In this document: positions 26,345 to 35,339 of the stretch, one piece after another
How the letters are laid out: each line of letters begins with the position of its first letter
How positions within the stretch are numbered: the first letter of the stretch is position 1
Origin: JAMLIN01 sp964476625
Lineage (GTDB): Bacteria > Pseudomonadota > Gammaproteobacteria > Burkholderiales > Burkholderiaceae_E
Reading direction: 5' to 3'
DNA: 64,000 nt
NCBI GenBank assembly: GCA_964476625.1
Contig: CAYZBJ010000006.1
Span: 1-64,000, forward strand
Translations under genes and position numbers: made by a program
The notes under the pieces: model-generated
Database searches by the model: none
What the model saw: the letters and a program-made list of their open reading frames with translations, nothing else
Told to the model about the DNA's origin: nothing

Positions 26345-27138
26345 TTGGAGGGTCCGTCGGCGGGCAGGTGGGGGGCGATGAACATGACGTCGCGGGCGAG
26401 CGGCACGAGGTGCTGGCCACCGTCGACGATCAGGTTGACGCCGGTGATCGCCGGCGCGCCGGCGAGGAAGACCACGGCGCGGACGATGTCGGCCGTGGTC
26501 GAGGAACGCCCGAGCGGGGTCAGGCGGTGGGCGGTTTCGAACTCTTCCTCGGTCTGCCCGCCCGAGGCCAGGGTGATGCCCGGCGAGACCGCCGCCACCC
26601 GCAGACGGGGTGCGCAGCCAGCGGCCATCATGCGGGTCGCGCCGAGCAGCCCGTACTTGCTGACGGTGTACGAGAAGTAGTCGGGGTTCAGGTTCTCGAG
26701 CTTCTGGTCGAGCAGGTTCACCACGAAGCCGCGGCCGCCCTCGCCGAGATGGTCGTGGAGCCGGGCGGCGAGGTCGATCGGCGCGACCAGGTTGGGGGCG
26801 AGATGGCGCTCGAGCGTCGCCGGGTCGAAGTGACCGGGGCTGTCGAACTCGAACAGGGAGGCGTTGTTGACCAGGCCGTCGAGCGGCAGCGCCATGGCCG
26901 CCTCCTCGAAAACCCGGGCCCGCTCGGCGGCGTCGGCGAGGTTCCCGCCCACCGCGACCGCGCGCCGCCCGAGCGCCTCGATGTCGGCGACGGTCGCCGC
27001 GGCGGCCTCGGCCGAGCGATGGTAATGGACCACGACGTCATGGCCGGCCCGGGCGAGCCCGAGCGCGATTTCGCGGCCGAGGCGCTGCGCGGCGCCGGTC
27101 ACCAGCACCGCGCCGGACCGGGTGTCTTCGTCCTTCAT
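26341..27138 (-). CDS. SDR family oxidoreductase, pteridine reductase (FolM)-like
   Basis: A 265-residue short-chain dehydrogenase. TGAAQRLGREIA is the nucleotide-binding glycine motif, NNASLFEFDS the NNA-type motif, and YTVSKYGLLG the catalytic YxxxK. An SDR directly upstream of folB is usually FolM/dihydromonapterin or pteridine reductase-like in these bacteria, so reduction of a pterin is the most likely role. Overlaps folB by four bases (ATGA). It begins 23 bases from the divergent midA start. Confidence 0.85.
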   Translation of the reverse strand: MKDEDTRSGAVLVTGAAQRLGREIALGLARAGHDVVVHYHRSAEAAAATVADIEALGRRAVAVGGNLADAAERARVFEEAAMALPLDGLVNNASLFEFDSPGHFDPATLERHLAPNLVAPIDLAARLHDHLGEGGRGFVVNLLDQKLENLNPDYFSYTVSKYGLLGATRMMAAGCAPRLRVAAVSPGITLASGGQTEEEFETAHRLTPLGRSSTTADIVRAVVFLAGAPAITGVNLIVDGGQHLVPLARDVMFIAPHLPADGPSN

Positions 27139-27161
27139 CCCCGCGATTCTACAATCGGCGC

Positions 27162-28451
27162 ATGGACGAGCTCCCCGAACCCGATGTCAACGCCCGCCGG
27201 GCCAGTACGCAACTGAGCGCCCGCCTGCTGGCCCGGATCGCCGAGGACGGCGGCTGGCTCGGTTTCGACCGCTTCATGGCCGGCGCGCTCTACGAGCCGG
27301 GGCTCGGCTACTACACCGGCGGCAGCCGGCGTTTCGGGCGCGACGGCGACTTCGTCACCGCGCCCGAAATCTCGCCCCTGTTCGGCGCCTGCGTGGCCGG
27401 CCAGTGCGCCCGCTGGTTCGAAACGCTCGGCGTGCGCCGCATCATCGAGTTCGGCGCCGGCACCGGCCAGCTCGCGGCGCAGGTGCTCAACGGGCTCGCC
27501 CGCGACGGCATCACCGACGTCGACTACCGGATCGTCGAGCTCTCGGCGCCGCTGCGCCAGGTGCAGCGCCATACCCTCGAAGCCCTGGCGCCCGAATTCC
27601 TGCCGCGGGTCGACTGGCTCGACAGCCTGCCCGGGGACATCGAGGCGGTGGTGATCGGCAACGAGCTGGTCGACGCGATGCCGGTGCGCCTGTTCCGGCT
27701 CGACGAGGGGCAGGTCTTCGAGCGCGGCGTCGGCGGCAGCGGGACCGTCGAGGCCCCAACAGAAATGGGGTCAGACTCCATTTCCACGGAAATGGAGTCT
27801 GACCCCATTTCTGTTTCTGCGAATCCGTTCGCGAGTCCGTTTCGCTTCGTCGATCGTCCCGCCGATCCGGGCTTCGCGAGCCGGGTGCTCGATGCGCTCG
27901 CCGCCTCCGGCTGGGCCGACGACGGCGAGCCGCTGGGCGCCTGGGGGCCGGGCTACCAGTCGGAGATCGCCGAGCAGGGCCCGGCCTGGCTGGCCAGCGT
28001 CGGCGAGCGCCTGGTGCGCGGGGTGGTGCTGCTGTTCGACTACGGCTTCCCGGCGTCCGAGTACTACCATCCGCAGCGCAACGGCGGCACGCTGGCGTGC
28101 CACTACCGGCATCGGGTCCACCACGATCCGCTGATCCTCCCCGGCTTGCAGGACGTCACCGCCCATGTCGACTTCAGTGCCCTGGCGCGCGCTGCGGCCG
28201 AGGTCGGCCTCGACTGCATCGGCTTCTGCTCGCAGGGCAGCTTCCTGCTCGGCGCCGGCCTGCTCGAGCAGCTGGCCCGCAGCGCCGAGGCCGGATCGCC
28301 CGCCTACCTGCGCCAGGCCCAGGCGGTCGGGCGCCTGGTGAGCGAGGCGGAGATGGGCGAGTTGTTCAAGGTCATCGCCTTCGCCCGTGGCGGGGAGTTC
28401 GACGACGCCGCGTTCGGGCGCAGCGACCGTCGCGGAGCGCTCGGGCGATGA
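27162..28451 (+). CDS. MidA/NDUFAF7-type SAM-dependent methyltransferase (COG1565) with in-frame repeat insertion
   Basis: A 429-residue class I methyltransferase. The family shows FDRFMAGALYEPGLGYYTGG, FVTAPEISPLFGACVAGQ, and EFGAGTGQLAAQVL as the SAM site. In mitochondria the homolog NDUFAF7 methylates an arginine of a complex I subunit; the bacterial role is not settled. Residues about 200-217 (EMGSDSISTEMESDPIS) are encoded by a perfect palindromic repeat with no counterpart in the family and are translated in frame. Its stop overlaps the DUF2905 gene by four bases. Confidence 0.88.
   Translation: MDELPEPDVNARRASTQLSARLLARIAEDGGWLGFDRFMAGALYEPGLGYYTGGSRRFGRDGDFVTAPEISPLFGACVAGQCARWFETLGVRRIIEFGAGTGQLAAQVLNGLARDGITDVDYRIVELSAPLRQVQRHTLEALAPEFLPRVDWLDSLPGDIEAVVIGNELVDAMPVRLFRLDEGQVFERGVGGSGTVEAPTEMGSDSISTEMESDPISVSANPFASPFRFVDRPADPGFASRVLDALAASGWADDGEPLGAWGPGYQSEIAEQGPAWLASVGERLVRGVVLLFDYGFPASEYYHPQRNGGTLACHYRHRVHHDPLILPGLQDVTAHVDFSALARAAAEVGLDCIGFCSQGSFLLGAGLLEQLARSAEAGSPAYLRQAQAVGRLVSEAEMGELFKVIAFARGGEFDDAAFGRSDRRGALGR
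27759..27814. repeat. GGGGTCAGACTCC palindromic repeat (REP/BIME-like), inside midA
   Basis: Two 27-base arms (27759-27785 and 27788-27814) are exact reverse complements separated by two bases, giving a 56-bp perfect palindrome with the GGGGTCAGACTCC core. The same core occurs three times in the ahcY-metK intergenic region. REP-like elements of this kind are usually intergenic; here it keeps the reading frame open. Confidence 0.9.
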
Positions 28452-28642
28452 TCCGCTGGCTGGTCGTCGTGGTGCTCGCCTCGATCCTGTTCTCGGGCCT
28501 CATGCCCTGGCTGCGCCGCTTCGGCTTCGGCCGCCTGCCGGGCGACTTCGACTTCCGGCTGTTCGGCCGCGAGATCAGCATCCCGCTGATGTCGACCCTG
28601 CTGCTGTCCCTGCTCGCGATGCTGATCGCGAAGTGGATCTAG
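28448..28642 (+). CDS. DUF2905 family small membrane protein
   Basis: Sixty-four residues with two hydrophobic helices flanking the conserved GRLPGDFDFRLFGREISIPL segment. Function unknown. ATG at 28448 overlaps the midA stop (ATGA), so it is translationally coupled to the methyltransferase. It is convergent with the NadX-like gene and the two stop codons overlap by four bases. Confidence 0.88.
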   Translation: MIRWLVVVVLASILFSGLMPWLRRFGFGRLPGDFDFRLFGREISIPLMSTLLLSLLAMLIAKWI

Positions 28643-29439
28643 GCGCCGATCCGCACGGGGTCGACGAGGCTGGCGAGCGCGGCGCAGACGCTGTAGGCGG
28701 TGATCGCGCTGCTGCGCGGGTTCGCGGCGCTCGGCCGGTTCTCGATCCGGATGCGCAGCCGGGTGCTGTCGCTGTCGATCTCGATCTCGTGCACGTTGCG
28801 CTCGAGGGCCGGGTCGCTCCAGATCTCGACCTCGGTTCGTTCGCCGCCGATGCCGGCCAGGGCCAGGGTGGCGGCGATGTTCATGTTCTTCGGCCAGGCC
28901 GCGGAGGCTTCCCGCGCATTGCCGGCGAACACCCGTTGCGCTTGCCCGGCACCTGTGGCGTCCAGCCCGGCCGGCGGCTTGCTGGTGCGGACCCGGACGC
29001 TGTCGATGCGCCCCATCGAGGCGGCGCGCAACGCATCGATGCCGGCGACCGCGCCCGAGGGCACCAGCAGGCGGGTACCGGCGCGCCGTGCGCGCTCGAT
29101 CCAGTGCGGCTGCTGCAGGAGCACGCCCACGTTGATCTCGACGATCGCCTTGCCGCTGTCGATGCAGGTCTCGAGCAGGCTGCCGGTGGCTTCCGGCGCG
29201 AGACAATCGACGATCACGTCGCAATGCCCGGCGAGCGCCTCGGGCCGCACCGCCTGCGCGGTGATGCCGAGCGACGACAGGCGAGCGGCGATCGCCTGCG
29301 GATCACGCCCGCCCACCATCGCCAGCTCGAGCGAGCGTGGCGCCGACGCGGCCAGCCAGCGCGCGACTTCGGTCCCGATGTTGCCGAGTCCGGCGATCCC
29401 CACCGCGAGGGGGCGCCGGGGTTGTCCAGGCTTATCCAT
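28639..29439 (-). CDS. Aspartate dehydrogenase (NadX)-like NAD(P)-dependent enzyme
   Basis: A 266-residue protein with an N-terminal Rossmann fold (VGIAGLGNIGTEVARWL), VDCLAPEATG in the middle and a C-terminal domain (MNIAATLALAGIGGERTEVEIWSDP) typical of the aspartate dehydrogenase/DUF108 family. Such enzymes make iminoaspartate for NAD synthesis or reductively aminate other 2-oxo acids. No nadA or nadC is adjacent; it is instead paired with an aldehyde dehydrogenase (8-base overlap), so a catabolic amino-acid substrate is as likely as NAD synthesis. Confidence 0.85.
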   Translation of the reverse strand: MDKPGQPRRPLAVGIAGLGNIGTEVARWLAASAPRSLELAMVGGRDPQAIAARLSSLGITAQAVRPEALAGHCDVIVDCLAPEATGSLLETCIDSGKAIVEINVGVLLQQPHWIERARRAGTRLLVPSGAVAGIDALRAASMGRIDSVRVRTSKPPAGLDATGAGQAQRVFAGNAREASAAWPKNMNIAATLALAGIGGERTEVEIWSDPALERNVHEIEIDSDSTRLRIRIENRPSAANPRSSAITAYSVCAALASLVDPVRIGA

Positions 29440-30886
29440 AGTTGATGACCAGGTGACGGATCTCGCTCATCTCGTCCATCGCGTAGCGGGTTCCCTCGCG
29501 ACCGAACCCCGATTCCTTCCAGCCACCGAAGGGCATGTTGTCGATCCGGAAGATCGGTACGTCGTTGATCATCAGCCCGCCGACCTCCCATTCGTCGATC
29601 GCGCGAAACGCCCGGCGCAGGTCCTGCGTGAAGATGCCGCCCTGCAGCCCGTAGCGCGAATCCGCGCAACGGGCGACGGCTTCGTCGAAGTCGTCGTAGG
29701 CATTGACGGTCAGGACCGGGCCGAAGATCTCCTCGTCCTCGACCTTCATGCCGGGCCGGGTGTCGGTGAGCACCGTCGGTTGCACCACGGCGCGCTCGCG
29801 TTGTCCCCCGCACAGCAGCCGGGCCCCTTGCGAGAGGGCTTCGTCGACCCAGGACTGGATTCGCACGGCCGCGCCTTCGTCGATGACCGGGCCGACGTCG
29901 ATGCCCTCCTGCATCGGATCGCCGACCCGGCATGCCCGTACCCTGGCGACCAGCATCTCCGTGAACGCTTCAGCGATGCTGCGGTGGGCCAGGATCCGTT
30001 GCACGCCGATGCAGTACTGGCCGCCGTAGACGACGCCGCCGCGCACGCAACGGGTGGCCGCGTGCTCGAGGTCGGCGTCCTCGGCGACGATGACCGCGCC
30101 ATTGCCGCCCAGCTCGAGCGCGACTTTCTTGCGCCCGGCGATGTCCTTGATGTGCCAGCCGACCTTGGCGCTGCCGGTGAAGCTCACCATGGCGAAGCGC
30201 TCGTCGCGCACCATCGATTCGGCCAGCGCCACCGGGCAGTGGCAGACCTCGAGCGCGCCGTCCGGCAGGCCGGCCTCGGTGAAGACCTCCTGGAGCAACT
30301 GCGCCGTCAGCGGCGTCTGGGGCGCGGGCTTGAGCACGACGCTGTTGCCCACCGCCAGCGCGGGCGCCACCTTGTGCAGGACGAGGTTGAGGGGAAAGTT
30401 GAAGGGCGCGATCGCGAGGATGAGGCCTACGGGGTAACGCCGCGCCAGCCCGACCCGGCGGCGTGCCCGCGCGAGGCCTTCGAGGTCGAGTTGATCGAGC
30501 GAGAGCGCCCGCCCTTCGGCATCGGTCGCCTGGTATTCGAATACGCCGGCGTCGATGTCGAGCGGCACTTCCTCGCCGCCGAAGCGGCGCGCTTCGGCCG
30601 CCGCATTGCGCAGGTTGAACACGGCGCGCGAGACCTCGCCGCGCGCGTCGTACATCGGCTTGCCGGCTTCGGCGGCGATGCGCCGGGCGAACTCCTCGCG
30701 GCGCGCGCTCACGAGCCCGGCGGCGCGCTCCAGGATGTCGGCGCGCGCGAAGCGTGGCAGCTTGCGCATGACCTGGAAGGCAGCCTGTGCGCGTCCGATG
30801 GCTCGCTCGATGTCGGACGCGCCGCATACGGGCATGTGGCCGACGGTCGAACCGTCGTAGGGGGAGAGAATCGGTTCTGTCTGCAT
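29432..30886 (-). CDS. NAD(P)-dependent aldehyde dehydrogenase family protein
   Basis: A 484-residue ALDH. The catalytic cysteine is in GGQYCIGVQR, the general base in LELGGNGAVI, the NAD site in IAPFNFPLNLVLHKVAPALA and SFTGSAKVGW, and the C-terminus ends MPFGGWKESGFGREG. Start ATG at 30884-30886 follows GAGGGG; a TTG lies one codon before it. It overlaps the NadX-like gene by eight bases and diverges from a LysR regulator. Possible substrates include semialdehydes from aminomuconate- or succinate-type routes; none can be chosen from sequence. Confidence 0.92.
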   Translation of the reverse strand: MQTEPILSPYDGSTVGHMPVCGASDIERAIGRAQAAFQVMRKLPRFARADILERAAGLVSARREEFARRIAAEAGKPMYDARGEVSRAVFNLRNAAAEARRFGGEEVPLDIDAGVFEYQATDAEGRALSLDQLDLEGLARARRRVGLARRYPVGLILAIAPFNFPLNLVLHKVAPALAVGNSVVLKPAPQTPLTAQLLQEVFTEAGLPDGALEVCHCPVALAESMVRDERFAMVSFTGSAKVGWHIKDIAGRKKVALELGGNGAVIVAEDADLEHAATRCVRGGVVYGGQYCIGVQRILAHRSIAEAFTEMLVARVRACRVGDPMQEGIDVGPVIDEGAAVRIQSWVDEALSQGARLLCGGQRERAVVQPTVLTDTRPGMKVEDEEIFGPVLTVNAYDDFDEAVARCADSRYGLQGGIFTQDLRRAFRAIDEWEVGGLMINDVPIFRIDNMPFGGWKESGFGREGTRYAMDEMSEIRHLVINYG

Positions 30887-31046
30887 CAAAAAACCCCTCG
30901 CGCCCCGGGGCGCGGTCGTCGTGTCATGCTTGCCGGGCCCGTCCGGGCCGGGCCCCGGCGCGTGGCGTGATCCCCACGCCGCGCGGCTGCCGATACTATG
31001 GCAATCCGCGCCAAAGGGTAGCCAAGCACATGGAGGGCAACGGGGT

Positions 31047-31979
31047 TTGATCGAAACAGCAAGCCTGCGCTATTTTCGCGAAGTCGCCGCACAGGGCTCC
31101 CTGCGGCATGCCGCCGAACGGCTGTACATCGCGCAGAGCGCCCTGAGTCGCCAGATCCGTGCGCTCGAGGCCGAGCTCGGGGTGGCGCTCTTCGAGCGTC
31201 GCGCGCGCGGCATGGTGCTCACGGCGGCGGGTCGCCTGATGCTCGAGTACATCGACGACTCGCGCGCCCGGCTCGACGAATTGCGCTCGCGGATCCAGGA
31301 CTTCGAGGCCCTGCGCCGCGGCGAGGTCGACATCGCCTGCGTCGAGGGCCTGCTCAACGGCTTCATGCCCGACTTCGTCGAGCGTCTCCAGGCCGAACAC
31401 GAAGGCCTGGTGGTGCGCGTCGCGGCCATGGGCTCGCAGAGCGTGGCCGAAGCGGTGGCCGAACATCGTTTCGACCTCGGCATCCTGTTCGGGCAGTCGC
31501 CCCGCGGCGACCTCGTCGAGATCGCGCGCATGAGCCAGCCCTTGTGCGCGATCGTCGCGCCCGGCCATCCGCTGGCCAGCAAGCGGACCTGCCGGCTGTC
31601 CGATATTGCGTCCTACGCCGTGGTGCTGCCGAATCGCGCGTTCGGCATCCGGCAGCTCATCGACCGGGTCCGCGCGGTCGACCGCGTCGACCTGCGCGTC
31701 GTGGTGGAGACCAATACGCTTGCCTTCGGCTGGCGCATGGTGCTGCGCACCAACTACGTGACCTTCCTGCCGCTCGACTCGGTGCGCAGCGAAGTCGCCG
31801 AGGGGCGGCTGGTGGCCGTGCCGTTTGCCGAAACCCTGCTGCGCGGCACCCGGGTGACCCTGGTGGCGAGTCCCTCGCGCACCCTGTCGCCGGCCGCGGA
31901 CTGGACGCGTGAGCGGCTGAAATCGACCATGGCGGCGAGCGCCAGGCGGACGGCCGGGACACGGCGCGCCCGGCGGTGA
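31047..31979 (+). CDS. LysR family transcriptional regulator
   Basis: A 310-residue LTTR with winged helix ASLRYFREVAAQGSLRHAAE and SALSRQIRALEAELGVALFE, and an effector domain with the FGQSPRGDLVEIAR region. No ATG is available at the conserved start; the chosen TTG at 31047 follows GGAGGG and gives the standard LTTR N-terminus. It is divergent from the aldehyde dehydrogenase-NadX pair and codirectional with the downstream transporter, so it may control both. Confidence 0.88.
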   Translation: MIETASLRYFREVAAQGSLRHAAERLYIAQSALSRQIRALEAELGVALFERRARGMVLTAAGRLMLEYIDDSRARLDELRSRIQDFEALRRGEVDIACVEGLLNGFMPDFVERLQAEHEGLVVRVAAMGSQSVAEAVAEHRFDLGILFGQSPRGDLVEIARMSQPLCAIVAPGHPLASKRTCRLSDIASYAVVLPNRAFGIRQLIDRVRAVDRVDLRVVVETNTLAFGWRMVLRTNYVTFLPLDSVRSEVAEGRLVAVPFAETLLRGTRVTLVASPSRTLSPAADWTRERLKSTMAASARRTAGTRRARR

Positions 31980-32224
31980 ACGGGCGGGGTGCGCGCGGCA
32001 ATGCCGGGCTGCAGTACGGCCGGTCGGAGCCGTCCTTGCGCACCATCGTGGATACCGATTCGCACCTTGTCGGGGCAGGGCGAAACCGTTCTCGAAATCA
32101 GAACGCTGGCGTCGAAATTCTGTGATTCCCCGGAATTCGCGACACGCATAGACTGCGCGAGACGCATCGGGTCGCACGCCAGCGACCCCGTGGCGCATGC
32201 CGACAAAAACGAGGAGTAGACGAG

Positions 32225-33460
32225 ATGACACTCACCAGCCTGTTCGCCCGCGGGCCCGCCAGTCCGCTATCGAAGATCATCCTCTCCGCCGTGATCGCAG
32301 CGACACCCGTTGCCTTCGGCTCGACGGCGCTCGCCCAGGACACGATCCGCTTCGGCGCGCCCCTGCCGCTCACCGGCGCGCTCGCGCCCGAGGCCCTCAA
32401 GCAGCAACAGGGCTACGACTTGTGGGCCGAGCAGATCAACAAGGCGGGCGGCATCGATGTCGGCGGCAAGAAGATGAAGGTCGAGATCGTCTACACCGAC
32501 TACCAGTCGAACACGCCGCGCGCGGTCCAGGCCGCCGAGCAGCTGATCACCCAGGAGAAGGTCCACTTCCTCTTCTCCCCGTTCGGCTCGGGCGCTGCCA
32601 AGGCGGCGAGCACGGTCTCCGAGAAGTACAAGGTGCCGACCATCGCTTCGACCGCGTCTTCGTCGCAGGTCTACGACCAGGGCTACAAGTACCTGTTCGG
32701 GACCTTCACGCCGAACGACACGCTCACCACGCCGCTGACCGAGCTGGTCGCGAAGCAGGCGCCGGATGTCAAGCGGGTGGCGATCCTCGCGCGCAACGAC
32801 CTGTTCCCGCTGGCCATCGCGCAGGAGATGGAGAAGTCGGCGAAGAGCAATGGCCTCGAGGTCGTGTCCTTCGAGAGGTACGCCATCAACACCATGGACC
32901 ACTCCTCGGCGCTGGCGCAGATCAAGGCGCAAAACCCGCAGTGGATCTTCGCGACCGGCTACATCAACGACCTGGTCCTGCTGCGCAAGCAGATGGCCGA
33001 CCAGCGCATCGAGGCCGCAGTGGTCACCATGATCGCCGGGCCTGCGTACCAGGAGTTCATCGATGCGACCGGGGCGGGGGCGGAGAACATCAGCAGCGCG
33101 GCCTGGTGGCATCCGGCAGTGCAGTACGAGGGGGTCGATCTCTTCAAGACGGCGGACAACTACGTCAAGCTGTTCCGGGAGAAGTACAAGGTGACGCCGG
33201 ACTACGCCCAGGCTTCCTCGTCGGTGTCGGGCGCGCTGTTCCGCCTGGCTATCGAGAAGGCCGGCTCGCTCGATCGTGACAAGGTGCGCGACGAACTCGC
33301 GAAGATGGACGTGATGACCTTCTGGGGGCCGGTGCGCTTCGGCCCGACCGGGCAGATCAACTCGCTCGAGCCGCCGGTGTTCCAGATCCAGGACGGCAAG
33401 ACGGTCGTCGTGCATCCGCAGGAGATCAAGCAGGGCGACCTCAGGCTCGGCGTCAAGTGA
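32225..33460 (+). CDS. Branched-chain amino acid type ABC transporter substrate-binding protein (LivK-like)
   Basis: A 411-residue periplasmic binding protein. A Sec signal (ILSAVIAATPVAFGSTALAQ) precedes DTIRFGAPLPLTGALAPE, the typical start of type I binding domains, and AIAQEMEKSAKSNGL and YAQASSSVSGALFRLAIE further along. ATG at 32225 with GAGGAG upstream. First gene of a complete five-gene Liv-type transporter. Such systems in Burkholderiales carry amino acids, aromatic acids or amides; the neighbouring genes point to an organic acid. Confidence 0.94.
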   Translation: MTLTSLFARGPASPLSKIILSAVIAATPVAFGSTALAQDTIRFGAPLPLTGALAPEALKQQQGYDLWAEQINKAGGIDVGGKKMKVEIVYTDYQSNTPRAVQAAEQLITQEKVHFLFSPFGSGAAKAASTVSEKYKVPTIASTASSSQVYDQGYKYLFGTFTPNDTLTTPLTELVAKQAPDVKRVAILARNDLFPLAIAQEMEKSAKSNGLEVVSFERYAINTMDHSSALAQIKAQNPQWIFATGYINDLVLLRKQMADQRIEAAVVTMIAGPAYQEFIDATGAGAENISSAAWWHPAVQYEGVDLFKTADNYVKLFREKYKVTPDYAQASSSVSGALFRLAIEKAGSLDRDKVRDELAKMDVMTFWGPVRFGPTGQINSLEPPVFQIQDGKTVVVHPQEIKQGDLRLGVK

Positions 33461-33531
33461 TCCAGTAGAACCGTCCCGACCCATGCCGCAGCGCTCGCGC
33501 CGCGGCATGCTCGAACGAGCATCGAACCGAC

Positions 33532-34398
33532 ATGTTCACTCTGCAGATTCTCGCCAACGGCGTGGTGCTGGGCTGCCTGTACGCCTGCATCGCGGTCGGG
33601 TTTTCGCTGGTGTGGGGCGTACTCAACGTCATCAACCTGATGCACGGTTCGTTCATCGTGCTCGGTTCCTATCTCGCCTGGGGGGCATACAACGCCCTTG
33701 GCCTCAGCCCCTGGGCGAGCCTCGCCATCGCCGCGCCGCTCTTCTACGTACTGGGCTACCTGATCCAGCGCGGGATCCTCAACCGCGTCATCGCGGCGCC
33801 GGTGCTGGTTACCCTGACCCTCACCTTCGGGCTCGACCTGATCCTGAACAATGCGATGCTCCTCGGCTTCAAGGCCGACTATCGCAAGCTGCTGCTCGAT
33901 CCTCCGCTGGGCTCGGTGGCCTGGGGTTCCGTCGTCGTGCCGGTCGACCGGATCATCGCGATGGCGCTCGCGCTGGCCCTGACAGCGGCCTTGTACGTGC
34001 TCCTGCGCAAGTCCCGCATCGGCCGCGCGATCATCGCGGTGCGCCTTGACCGCGATGCGGCGCGCCTGATGGGGGTGAACGTGGCCTCGACCTACGCGGC
34101 CGCCTTCGGCCTCGGCGCGGCGATGGCCGGCTGCGCCGGCGTGCTGCTCGCGCTGATCTTCCCGATCTCGCCGCTTTCGGCCACGCCCTATCTCGGCAAG
34201 GCCTTCGTGGTCTGCGTGCTCGGCGGCCTCGGCAGCGTGCCGGGCGCCGTGCTCGGCGGCCTGATCCTCGGGCTGGTCGAGAGCTTCGGCGCGCTGGCCT
34301 TCGGGCCCGAGCATGCGGTCACGCTGTCGTTCGCGCTGCTGATCCTGTTCCTGATCTTCCGGCCGCAGGGCCTGCTCGGCAAGCGGGGTTTCGAATGA
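33532..34398 (+). CDS. Branched-chain amino acid ABC transporter permease (LivH-like)
   Basis: A 288-residue inner-membrane protein with about eight helices. QILANGVVLGCLYACIAVGFSLVWG and VLGGLGSVPGAVLGG are typical LivH motifs. Starts 71 bases after the binding-protein gene; its stop overlaps livM by four bases. Confidence 0.95.
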   Translation: MFTLQILANGVVLGCLYACIAVGFSLVWGVLNVINLMHGSFIVLGSYLAWGAYNALGLSPWASLAIAAPLFYVLGYLIQRGILNRVIAAPVLVTLTLTFGLDLILNNAMLLGFKADYRKLLLDPPLGSVAWGSVVVPVDRIIAMALALALTAALYVLLRKSRIGRAIIAVRLDRDAARLMGVNVASTYAAAFGLGAAMAGCAGVLLALIFPISPLSATPYLGKAFVVCVLGGLGSVPGAVLGGLILGLVESFGALAFGPEHAVTLSFALLILFLIFRPQGLLGKRGFE

Positions 34399-35339
34399 TG
34401 CGCCGCAAGGACTGGATCCTGTTCGGCGGGCTGCTGCTGCTCGCCTTCCTGCCCCTGGTCGGCGAGTCCTACACCTTGCGCCTGGGCACCATGGCCTGCA
34501 TGTACGCGGTGATGGCGGTTTCCTGGAACGTGATCGGCGGCATGGCCGGCTATCCGTCGTTCGGGACCGCCGCGTTCTTCGGGCTCGGCGCCTATACCGG
34601 CGGCGTGCTGCTCGCCTCGGGCAGTTCGCTGCCGGTGGCGCTCGGCGCGGCTGGCGCGCTCGCATTCGCTGGCGCCATGCTCCTCGGCGCAGTGCTCATG
34701 CGCCTGCGCGGCCACTACTTCGCGATCGCCAGCCTGGCCGTGGCCGAAGTGCTGCGCGAGCTCACCAATTCGGCCACGGACCTCACCGGCGGCGGGATGG
34801 GCCTGAACATTCCGCTCAGCATTTCGGGCGGCGCCGGCATGATGGACGAGGCCTCGTTCTACTTCCTCGCGATGTGGAGCCTGCTGTTCATCGCGGTCGT
34901 GGTCATCGCCCTGATCGAGCGTTCGCGGCTAGGCTTCGGCCTGGCGTGCATCCGGCAGAACGAATCGGCCGCCGACATGATCGGCGTCAACGCGACCCTG
35001 TACAAGAGCCTCGCCTTTGCCTTCTCGGGTGTCTTCGTCGCGATGGCCGGCACCCTGTATGCGGGATGGGTCCATTACATCGAGCCGCCCGACGTCTACG
35101 ACATCCTGTTCGCGGTCAAGCCGATCGTCATGGTGCTGCTCGGCGGCCTCGGCTCGACCGCAGGGGCCATCATCGGCGCGTTCACCTTCCTCGGCATCGA
35201 GGAGGTGGTCTGGCGCAACTACCTGCAGGTGCATACCGGCGTGCTCGGCTTCCTGGTCGTCGTGCTGCTGCTGTTCCTTCCCCACGGAATCATCTCCATC
35301 GGGCGCCGCGTGCGCTCACTGCGGGCCGGCCATGGCTGA
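34395..35339 (+). CDS. Branched-chain amino acid ABC transporter permease (LivM-like)
   Basis: A 314-residue inner-membrane protein. AVSWNVIGGMAGYPSFGTAAFFG and MRLRGHYFAIASLAVAEVLRE are the diagnostic LivM segments, and VMVLLGGLGSTAGAIIGAF the coupling region. Overlaps livH (ATGA) and overlaps livG by eight bases, so the transporter genes are translationally coupled. Confidence 0.95.
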   Translation: MMRRKDWILFGGLLLLAFLPLVGESYTLRLGTMACMYAVMAVSWNVIGGMAGYPSFGTAAFFGLGAYTGGVLLASGSSLPVALGAAGALAFAGAMLLGAVLMRLRGHYFAIASLAVAEVLRELTNSATDLTGGGMGLNIPLSISGGAGMMDEASFYFLAMWSLLFIAVVVIALIERSRLGFGLACIRQNESAADMIGVNATLYKSLAFAFSGVFVAMAGTLYAGWVHYIEPPDVYDILFAVKPIVMVLLGGLGSTAGAIIGAFTFLGIEEVVWRNYLQVHTGVLGFLVVVLLLFLPHGIISIGRRVRSLRAGHG

